Source: Gordonia soli NBRC 108243 (GTDB lineage: Bacteria; Actinomycetota; Actinomycetes; Mycobacteriales; Mycobacteriaceae). Taken from it: DNA of 64,000 nucleotides. Below the pieces are notes generated by a model, which saw nothing but the letters and a program-made list of their open reading frames with translations, was not told the origin of the DNA and did no database searches. The stretch covers positions 62,001-126,000 of the forward strand of contig NZ_BANX01000023.1 of NCBI RefSeq assembly GCF_000334455.1, read 5' to 3'. A program made the position numbers and the translations under genes. Of this stretch, positions 58,384 through 64,000 are shown piece after piece. Position 1 is the first letter of the stretch. Every line of letters begins with the position of its first letter.

Positions 58384-58417
58384 GACGGCGACCACCCTGT
58401 GGAGGGCGGCCGCCGTC
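58384..58417. terminator. hairpin between LLM oxidoreductase and sodA
   Basis: GACGGCGACCACCC (58384-58397) faces GGGCGGCCGCCGTC (58404-58417) with two A/C mismatches and a 6-base loop, between convergent genes. Confidence 0.5.
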
Positions 58418-58436
58418 GGCGGTGGATCCGCTCGGA

Positions 58437-59066
58437 TCAGGCGGGGACGATCAGTCCACTGCCCTGGCTCTGCGCCTTGGCGAAACGCTCGGCGGCGTCG
58501 GCCCAGTTGACGACGTTCCACCATGCCTTGACGTAGTCCGGCTTCACGTTCTGGTAGTCGAGGTAGAAGGCGTGCTCCCACACGTCGAGGACGACGACGG
58601 GGATCAGGCCCAGCGAGGTGTTGCTGTGCTGGTCGTACAGCTGCTCGATCACGAGGCGCTGACCGATGGTGTCATAACCCAGGATGGCCCAACCCGATCC
58701 CTGCAGCGTCGTGGCCGCAGCGGTGAAGTGCGCCTGGAACTTGTCGAAGCTGCCGAAGAACTCGTCGATTGCTGCGGCGAGCTCACCCTCGGGCTTGTCG
58801 CCACCGTCCGGCGACAGGTTCTTCCACCAGATGGAATGGTTGGTGTGTCCGCCGAGGTGGAAAGCGAGATTCGCCGAGAGACCGAAGATCTTGTCGGCGA
58901 TCGTGCCGTCTTCGCGGGCAGCAGCCAGCTTCTCCAGCGTCGTGTTGGCACCCTTGACGTAGGTCGCGTGATGCTTGGAGTGATGGAGTTCGTTGATCCT
59001 GCCGGAGATGTGCGGCTCCAGGGCCGCGTAGTCGTAGTCGAGATCCGGCAAGGTGTATTCAGCCAC
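58437..59066 (-). CDS. sodA: superoxide dismutase (Fe/Mn family)
   Basis: The 209-residue enzyme converts superoxide to oxygen and peroxide. The metal ligands are His28, His77 (HTNHSIWW), Asp161 and His165 ([15 protein letters not shown]). Alignment to M. tuberculosis SodA places Gln146 (YDQHSN) at the position of His145, the residue that sets iron versus manganese preference there, so manganese or cambialistic use is predicted. No signal peptide is present, as in mycobacterial SodA, which is still exported. GTG 59066 follows AGAGAGGAATACC. It corresponds to Rv3846. Confidence 0.95.
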   Translation of the reverse strand: MAEYTLPDLDYDYAALEPHISGRINELHHSKHHATYVKGANTTLEKLAAAREDGTIADKIFGLSANLAFHLGGHTNHSIWWKNLSPDGGDKPEGELAAAIDEFFGSFDKFQAHFTAAATTLQGSGWAILGYDTIGQRLVIEQLYDQHSNTSLGLIPVVVLDVWEHAFYLDYQNVKPDYVKAWWNVVNWADAAERFAKAQSQGSGLIVPA

Positions 59067-59335
59067 GGTATTCCTCTCTGAGGTACTGCTCGATTACTCG
59101 TGTCTCGAGCGGTCGGAGCACTACGGGGCCAACCGCGCGGGATGCTTCCACCCTTACGCAGAGATTGGGCGAATGCAACAAATCTGAACCAGTCCAGTTC
59201 AAGCGCGGTTGAAGTCTGTCGTATGGGAATAGTTAGGTTCGGGTGATGAGATGGGTTGCATCCCAATCATTTAGGGCATAGGTGCGCGCAGTCGGGGTCC
59301 CGATGAGGGGGTGTGGCGGCGTCGGGGAGGCGGAT

Positions 59336-59488
59336 TCAGATCATGATGAGGACGATGAGCACCGCGAGCAGACCGACGATGCTGGCGGCGGTCCCGATGC
59401 ATGCCGATCGCACATCGTATGAGGCGCGGGGTTGGGCCGACGGTCGGGTCAGTGCATGTCTGAAGTCTGAGCCCGCGTGCGTCGCCAT
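59336..59488 (-). CDS. possible small single-helix membrane protein
   Basis: A 50-residue frame from ATG 59488 begins MATHAGSDFRHALTRPS and ends with one hydrophobic helix (IGTAASIVGLLAVLIVLIMI) that runs to the stop. The composition fits a small tail-anchored membrane protein. An open frame extends to 59542 but adds only charged residues. I know no family. It lies upstream of sodA on the same strand, with 270 bp of A/T-richer DNA between. Confidence 0.45.
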   Translation of the reverse strand: MATHAGSDFRHALTRPSAQPRASYDVRSACIGTAASIVGLLAVLIVLIMI

Positions 59489-59858
59489 TGTCGCCCTTCG
59501 TGGTCCGGTGTCGTCATGCCGGGCACCGGTCTCACGGCGCATCGTCGCGGGCTGAGCTGTACTGACCCGAACTCACGATGCAGGCTGCCGTGGAGTGAGC
59601 GGCATCACATCTGGATACGTTCGTCATCATAAGCAGAGCGCACGGTCGGTCTCAAGCGAGAGCCGCGTTCGATACCGAACCGCAAGGAACCGCACGCCCT
59701 GTGAAGCCGACATTCACCGCGGCCGCACCGTGGTCCCCACCACGAGAAACAAGCTGAGGCCGCCTGACGACGCCGATGCAACACGGTGCGCAGGCGTACG
59801 GTAGGAACCAGCTGGTTCTAACAATCTGACGGGTCTCTGTCAGCGTCTCCGGCATCGA
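59489..59858. other. intergenic stretch upstream of an unknown gene
   Basis: About 370 bp without a gene. The only notable structure is the perfect palindrome at 59805-59818 and a CTGAC-N8-GTCAG repeat just after it (59826-59843). Confidence 0.5.
59805..59818. promoter_or_regulatory. perfect 14-bp palindrome GAACCAGCTGGTTC
   Basis: The palindrome lies 40 bp before the start of the gene at 59859. It resembles a LexA box in its GAAC/GTTC ends, but the spacing is six bases rather than four, so another regulator is more likely. Confidence 0.45.
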
Positions 59859-60317
59859 ATGGCCACCATCGATGTGGTCAGTCAGGCGAGCGAATCAATG
59901 ATCACTGCTTCTCGAATTCTCAAAGGTGAGCCCCGGAGCCGGTTGTACGGACACGTACGCGAGTATCACCGTTCGCGCCCGGGCCACTCTGTGCAACCGC
60001 GGACCATCGTCATCGGTATCCGTGAAGAGCACGCCGCCGACGTCCCCGGCGATCTCCTGGCAGAGTGGGACATCGTGTTCCACCCCGCGACCGCGGCAGG
60101 TGCGACTCACGGGGACGTGGTCGCCCGCCGTGCGTTCCGCCGATCCCGCTTCTCGATGGCGAGCGTTCTCGGCGGAGATTCGCACCCCGTGATCCTGATC
60201 GCGCGCGACGTGCCGTTCGTGAACGCGTGTGATGTGTGGCGTCGAGTCATGCTGTCAGTCGAGCGTGGTGGAACGTTGTCGGATGTGTTGATGGAATCCG
60301 ACGCAGCGGATCGATGA
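59859..60317 (+). CDS. hypothetical protein, unknown
   Basis: The 152-residue frame has good coding bias and natural composition. It contains PRTIVIGIREEHAADVPGDL, LLAEWDIVFHPATAAGATHGD and HPVILIARDVPFVNACDVWRR, which suggest alternating strands and helices, with Trp and Cys residues. I recognise no family. ATG 59859 has no strong ribosome site; ATG 59898 (MITASRILKG) is an alternative. It lies 119 bp before the DUF5994 gene in the same direction, and both are small cytoplasmic-looking proteins in the stretch between sodA and msrA. Confidence 0.6.
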   Translation: MATIDVVSQASESMITASRILKGEPRSRLYGHVREYHRSRPGHSVQPRTIVIGIREEHAADVPGDLLAEWDIVFHPATAAGATHGDVVARRAFRRSRFSMASVLGGDSHPVILIARDVPFVNACDVWRRVMLSVERGGTLSDVLMESDAADR

Positions 60318-60435
60318 TGCCCGCGCGTGGAGATGTCGTGGTCGCTCCGCCGATTCAACTTCGACGGCCTCGCGGCGAGAGTTGCGTTCTCCGCCTCCTC
60401 CGCTGGGGCATCTCAAGGTTTCAGGAAATCGCAGC

Positions 60436-60906
60436 ATGAACACTCGAAGGTCCGATCAGCCGCGAGGCGGTCGTATCCAACTCAAGCCTGCCCAATCGAG
60501 GCGGGGCTTGGTCGACGGCGCGTGGTGGCCCCGAACTCGCGACCTCGCCGATGAATTGACGGCGATCGCCGAGATCCTCACCGCGCATCTGGTAGTCGTG
60601 GAGCGCGCCGGATATCACATCGGCGATTGGGATTCCTTACATGAGCGCCAGGTCGTGGTTAACGGTCAGCGAATCAGGTTGGAAGGCTTCAACATCTGGG
60701 TACCGTCGACGGTCCGCTTCGTCGGACCGAACCGATCGCTCACCGTTGCACTCCTCAGGCCTGCGACCGATTACGAGGCCGCACACGACATCATGCGCCG
60801 TGCAGCCGACCGCGCGAATGTGCAATCAGCACAGGCATTGATCGGTCGGACCTCGGGTGAATCTGGCCGGAAGGCCGATAATCGTGATCGAGTCCCGGTG
60901 GGGTGA
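60436..60906 (+). CDS. DUF5994 family protein
   Basis: The 156-residue protein matches DUF5994: RIQLKPAQSRRGLVDGAWWPRTRDLADELTAI near residues 12-43, then the hydrophobic strand TAHLVVVERAGYHIGDWDS and LEGFNIWVPSTVRFVG, with the end LLRPATDYEAAHDIMRRAAD. The function is unknown; it is a small actinobacterial protein often found in several copies. ATG 60436 follows GAAATCGCAGC. It precedes msrA by about 107 bp. Confidence 0.8.
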   Translation: MNTRRSDQPRGGRIQLKPAQSRRGLVDGAWWPRTRDLADELTAIAEILTAHLVVVERAGYHIGDWDSLHERQVVVNGQRIRLEGFNIWVPSTVRFVGPNRSLTVALLRPATDYEAAHDIMRRAADRANVQSAQALIGRTSGESGRKADNRDRVPVG

Positions 60907-60985
60907 CCCGATCACGTCGCGTCGACTCACCGGCGTGCGAAGGTATGGCCGCCGATGGCGTTGGCCGCACTTGTGCTACCAGCCA

Positions 60986-61004
60986 CTACTCGAAGGTCGA
61001 GTAG
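60986..61004. promoter_or_regulatory. 19-bp palindrome directly upstream of msrA
   Basis: CTACTCGA (60986-60993), AGG, TCGAGTAG (60997-61004). It ends 9 bp before the msrA ATG at 61014, so a bound repressor or the RNA hairpin would block the ribosome site. Confidence 0.5.
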
Positions 61005-61013
61005 CATTTGGGC

Positions 61014-61718
61014 ATGTCATGGCTTGATCGTCTGATCCAGGGACAGCTCTCCAAGCAGCAGCTCGTCGACGCCGACGATGCGTTGCCCGGCCGCGACACC
61101 GAGGTGCCGGTGGCTGCCGAACACCTCCTGTTGCGCCACCCGATGCGTGGAAGCGTGGGGACCGACGATTCCACCGGGATAGGGGCCTTCCCGGATGGAC
61201 TGAACGCGGTGGTGCTGGCCGGCGGGTGTTTCTGGGGCGTCGAGGAGATCTACTGGCAGATCCCCGGGGTGTACACGACGGCCGTCGGGTATGCCGGTGG
61301 CTACACCGCCAACCCCTCCTATGAAGAGGTGTGCACGGCGCGTACCGGTCACACCGAGTCCGTGCTGGTCGTCTTCGACCCCACGGTCATCGACCTCGAG
61401 GCGGTGCTCGCGGTCTTCTGGGAGACCCACGACCCGACTCAGGAGATGCGCCAGGGCAACGACGTCGGCACCCAGTACCGGTCTGCCGTCTACACGCTGT
61501 CGGAGGCCGACGCGGTTCTCGCCCGACGGTCGGCCGAGAAGTTCGGCACGGTCCTCGCCGAGGCCGGACGAGGACCGGTTGCCACCGAGATCGCGCCGCT
61601 GACGCAGGCCGGCGACGGTCACTTCTACTACGCCGAGGACTATCACCAGCAGTACCTGGCGAAGAATCCCAACGGGTATCGGTGCCATGCGGCGACCGGG
61701 CTGAAGTACCCGGCCTGA
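61014..61718 (+). CDS. msrA: peptide methionine sulfoxide reductase MsrA
   Basis: The 234-residue enzyme reduces the S-form of methionine sulfoxide in proteins. The catalytic Cys72 lies in GGCFWGVEEIYW, followed by the family stretches VYTTAVGYAGGYTANPSYEEVCTARTGHTE and DPTQEMRQGNDVGTQYRSAVY. A resolving Cys near the C-terminus is in GYRCHAATGLKYPA. The N-terminal extension of about 60 residues is like the long E. coli MsrA. ATG 61014 is used; the TTG at 61008 is less likely. The 19-bp palindrome is just upstream. Confidence 0.93.
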   Translation: MSWLDRLIQGQLSKQQLVDADDALPGRDTEVPVAAEHLLLRHPMRGSVGTDDSTGIGAFPDGLNAVVLAGGCFWGVEEIYWQIPGVYTTAVGYAGGYTANPSYEEVCTARTGHTESVLVVFDPTVIDLEAVLAVFWETHDPTQEMRQGNDVGTQYRSAVYTLSEADAVLARRSAEKFGTVLAEAGRGPVATEIAPLTQAGDGHFYYAEDYHQQYLAKNPNGYRCHAATGLKYPA

Positions 61719-61741
61719 CGTACTGATCAGCCGACGACACG

Positions 61742-62812
61742 GTGCCCGATCAGATCGGTCTCGACCAATGGAATCGCACGTTCCTGCAGCGGCAACATCT
61801 GCTCGAACGTGTCGATGACGATGCCGTGGAAGTGCTCGACCGCATCGTCGGGATCCAGTCCCAGGATCCTCGTGCTGCCTTCTTCGGTCTGTGGTCGCGC
61901 GTAGCCGATTTCGATCCGGCCGAGTTGGACGGACTGCTCACCGAACGTGAGGTCATCCGGATCGCGTTGCTGCGCAGCACGGTCTTCCTCGTCGACGGAG
62001 AGGATGCGCGGTGGCTGCGGCCGCTGGCGCAGCCGATCATCGACACCGAAGCGCGGCGCAACCACGCGAGCACGTTCATCCGTGCCGACGCCGACGACGT
62101 CGCGCGTGCCGCCCGCGACCTGCTCGATGGCCAGACCCGTAGCGGTGCAGACCTCGGAGCTCTGCTGGCGGAGCAGTTCGTCGACGAGAATCCGAGCACT
62201 CTGACGGCGGTCGCCCGATGCCTCCTGCCGCTGGTCCAGGTCCCGCCCCGAGGGCTGTGGAATGGCCGCGGAGCGCCGACGTATGCGCTGCTCGATGACT
62301 GGATCGGTCCCGGAGAGCCGGCCGTCCGTGCAGATGAAGCGCGAAAAGACCTGGTGCGCCTCTACCTCCGAGGTTTCGGACCCTCGACCGTCAAGGGCAT
62401 CCAGTCGTGGTCGGGCCTGACCCGGCTGCGGCCGATCGTCACGGCGATGGAGAAGGACTGGGAACTCGTCATCCGAACCGGACCACACGGTGAAGAACTG
62501 TTCGATCTCGACGGGCTCGCATTGGCCGACCCCGACGAGCCCGCTCCGGTTCGCCTGCTTGCGCCGTACGACAACGCCATCGTCTCTCAGGCTGACCGGA
62601 TCCGGATCGCCGACACCGACATCTATCGATCGACGCTCACCGCCAACGGTCGCTTCCCGGGATTCGTACTGGTCGACGGTCGGCTCGCGGGCATCTGGTC
62701 GCTCGACGGCGACGGTCGGGTCATCGTCGACTACCGTGCCGAGGTGAGTCCGCGTGCCCGCCGTGAGGTCGATGCGGAAGTCGAACGCCTGCAGGAGTTC
62801 TGCGACCGATGA
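61742..62812 (+). CDS. winged-helix HTH_42 family protein
   Basis: The 356-residue protein matches the HTH_42 (DUF1006, YcaQ-like) family: N-terminal VEVLDRIVGIQSQDPRAAFFGLWSR, then LLTEREVIRIALLRSTVFLVDGEDA, and the C-terminal FVLVDGRLAGIWSLDGDGRVIVDY. Actinobacterial members are called winged-helix DNA-binding proteins; YcaQ-type members are DNA glycosylases for interstrand crosslinks, so a DNA-repair role is possible. GTG 61742 is the start. It overlaps the next gene by ATGA. Confidence 0.85.
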   Translation: MPDQIGLDQWNRTFLQRQHLLERVDDDAVEVLDRIVGIQSQDPRAAFFGLWSRVADFDPAELDGLLTEREVIRIALLRSTVFLVDGEDARWLRPLAQPIIDTEARRNHASTFIRADADDVARAARDLLDGQTRSGADLGALLAEQFVDENPSTLTAVARCLLPLVQVPPRGLWNGRGAPTYALLDDWIGPGEPAVRADEARKDLVRLYLRGFGPSTVKGIQSWSGLTRLRPIVTAMEKDWELVIRTGPHGEELFDLDGLALADPDEPAPVRLLAPYDNAIVSQADRIRIADTDIYRSTLTANGRFPGFVLVDGRLAGIWSLDGDGRVIVDYRAEVSPRARREVDAEVERLQEFCDR

Positions 62813-63213
62813 CCGACCGATCCCACGAGCCCGATCTCACCACGCCGCCGGAGTTGGCCGGCGTTCTCGCCGAGCTCGTCGAGTTGGAGCCGGTGTTCCA
62901 TCGGTTCGACGGTCCGGTCGACCTCGAGACGTTCGACGATCTGGTGGCGGGCGGGTTCTGGGAGACCGGCGCCTCTGGACGCCGCTACAGCCGCGAGTTC
63001 GTCTGGGAGACAGTCGAACGACGACAGGCCGAGGGTGGGGACGAGATCTGGTCGGCCGACGAGTTCCAGGTGCGCGAGGTCGCCGACGAGACCTATTTGC
63101 TGACCTACACGTTGATGATGTCCGAGCGAGTGACACGGCGCCTGACCGTGTGGCAGCGGACGTGCGGGCAGTGGACCATCCTGTACCACCAGGGGACACT
63201 CGTCACTGAATGA
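62809..63213 (+). CDS. SnoaL/DUF4440-like protein
   Basis: The 134-residue protein has the SnoaL-like pattern: helical start ELAGVLAELVELEPVFHRFD, a DLVAGGFWETGASGRRYSREF core, then beta-strands VREVADETYLLTYTLMM and TRRLTVWQRTCGQWTILYHQGT. The fold covers many small isomerases and ligand-binding proteins; no function follows. ATG 62809 overlaps the stop of the HTH_42 gene as ATGA, so the two are coupled. Confidence 0.8.
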   Translation: MTDRSHEPDLTTPPELAGVLAELVELEPVFHRFDGPVDLETFDDLVAGGFWETGASGRRYSREFVWETVERRQAEGGDEIWSADEFQVREVADETYLLTYTLMMSERVTRRLTVWQRTCGQWTILYHQGTLVTE

Positions 63214-63234
63214 GTCGGCGACGTCCCGTGCGGG

Positions 63235-63894
63235 TCAGCTGCTGCCGAACGATGCTGAACCGAGCCCTGGTGACCCCTGTTCGGGCGCAGATGGCGGGTA
63301 CACCTCCGGGGTTCCGATCGTGTCCATCTCGTCGAACTGTTGCCGAGTGAGTCCGACCACTCGGCTGAAGTCCGCACCGTAGACGATGGTCCCGGAGAAC
63401 TTGACCCCGGTCAGATCGGACCCCGTCAGGTCGGCGTCGATGAGCCTCGCGTAAAGGAGATTCGTACCGGTGAAGTTCGAGTTCCGGAGGTTCGCACCCT
63501 TGAACGACGTCTCCCCGGCGTGTGCGTTGGAAAAGTTCGACCTCGACAGATTGATGTTCTCCAGAAATGAACCACGGATGGTCGCGTTGGAGAAATTCGA
63601 TCCCGGCATCGGCGAGTAGAAGAACGAGTAGGAAAGGTCGGCGCTGGTGAAGTCGCGGTCGGGCGCGACTTTCCGGGCCACCGAAAGTCGGGTGAGATCC
63701 TTGCCTGCACACGAGTATTCGGTGAAGTACAGGCAACTGTCATCACCGTTGTCGGCAGCGCGGGCGGACGGTGCTGCGAGTGATCCGGCGGTTGCGAGCA
63801 CGGCCGCACCGACGGCCATGGTCGATACGAGAAGTCTGGCCAACGTTCGCGCGAGGCCGACGCGCTGTGCGGTCCGGGACATCCGGTTTCCCAT
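63235..63894 (-). CDS. secreted pentapeptide-repeat protein
   Basis: The 219-residue protein begins with a basic N-terminus and a signal-peptide-like hydrophobic segment (about 20-45, ending SARAADNG). A Cys pair (CLYFTEYSCAG) follows, then about eighteen pentapeptide units of the A(D/N)LXX type from about residue 85 to 175 (for example NLRNSNFTGTNLLYA), which form a right-handed four-sided helix. Such proteins can mimic DNA or serve as scaffolds; exported ones are not understood. The ATG at 63894 is chosen over a TTG at 63954. It converges on the SnoaL-like gene. Confidence 0.82.
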   Translation of the reverse strand: MGNRMSRTAQRVGLARTLARLLVSTMAVGAAVLATAGSLAAPSARAADNGDDSCLYFTEYSCAGKDLTRLSVARKVAPDRDFTSADLSYSFFYSPMPGSNFSNATIRGSFLENINLSRSNFSNAHAGETSFKGANLRNSNFTGTNLLYARLIDADLTGSDLTGVKFSGTIVYGADFSRVVGLTRQQFDEMDTIGTPEVYPPSAPEQGSPGLGSASFGSS

Positions 63895-64000
63895 CGTTCG
63901 ATCTGCGACTGCCCCGACACCGGCCGATCCCTGCCGGCCACCATCGTTAGTCAATCAGATCGAGAGTGTTCTCGTGTGCGCTCGGTGAAGTGGATCCGGG

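Noticed and set aside
59226-59275. IdeR-type iron box upstream of sodA (TTAGGTT near 59233)
   Set aside because: Only one half-site matches; the second half is poor.
59805-59818. LexA (SOS) box
   Set aside because: The GAAC and GTTC ends are six bases apart; mycobacterial LexA sites have four.

Overview
The window is high-GC DNA whose coding strands show strong G/C bias at third codon positions. Gene content and order point to a mycolic-acid actinobacterium (Mycobacteriales, most like Gordonia or a close relative). Five blocks match, from memory, Mycobacterium tuberculosis H37Rv neighbourhoods: the sigK-rskA operon (Rv0444c-Rv0449c), gltBD (Rv3858c-Rv3859c), rraA / H-NS-like / DUF6474 / espR / Rv3847-like / sodA (Rv3846-Rv3853), the fused ECF transporter (Rv2325c-Rv2326c) and lysX. 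No rRNA, tRNA, CRISPR array, prophage or complete insertion sequence was seen.

Layout. 0-8.3 kb: the tail of an MFS transporter, ATP-dependent DNA ligase ligB, then a tightly overlapping minus-strand operon (FAD oxidoreductase, DUF1365, ufaA1-type methyltransferase, DUF1295, sigK, rskA), followed by a YccF membrane protein. 8.5-16.4 kb: a TIGR03086/AraC divergent pair; then an aldehyde dehydrogenase + DUF779 pair with a GAF-domain regulator about 1.8 kb upstream. Between regulator and dehydrogenase sits an AbiEi-like/DUF559 nuclease gene bracketed by four copies of a palindromic repeat of about 75 bp. A LysR gene closes this part. 16.9-20.8 kb: a large membrane/DUF2254 protein, a DUF937 protein and an esterase. 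21.2-27.2 kb: glutamate synthase gltBD, closed by a strong bidirectional terminator. 27.3-37 kb: SRPBCC protein, secreted cutinase-like enzyme, S4 protein, ABC exporter, lysX, two further genes. 37.1-46 kb: rraA, gabD2, secreted PQQ-type sugar dehydrogenase, Tat-exported cyclase, two Gfo/Idh/MocA oxidoreductases, a GT39-type glycosyltransferase with codon-level tandem repeats, and two copies of a second, related palindromic repeat.

46-54.3 kb: DUF3224/AraC pair, a lysine-rich tail-anchored H-NS-like protein, DUF6474 coiled-coil protein, RecB-like nuclease, EspR-like regulator, SDR, GDT1-type manganese exporter, and a conserved hypothetical. 54.5-64 kb: fused ECF transporter and EcfT, F420-type oxidoreductase, superoxide dismutase with Gln at the metal-specificity position, small unknown genes, DUF5994, msrA, HTH_42 protein, a SnoaL-like protein and a secreted pentapeptide-repeat protein.

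How they work together. The sigK operon couples a redox-linked sigma factor and its membrane anti-sigma factor to lipid-modifying enzymes. GltBD assimilates nitrogen. The 47.6-52 kb part groups two nucleoid-associated proteins. SodA, GDT1 and MsrA suggest manganese and oxidative-stress handling. The most novel-looking structure is the family of palindromic repeats (six copies, two subfamilies sharing a core) and its association with the orphan AbiEi/DUF559 gene.
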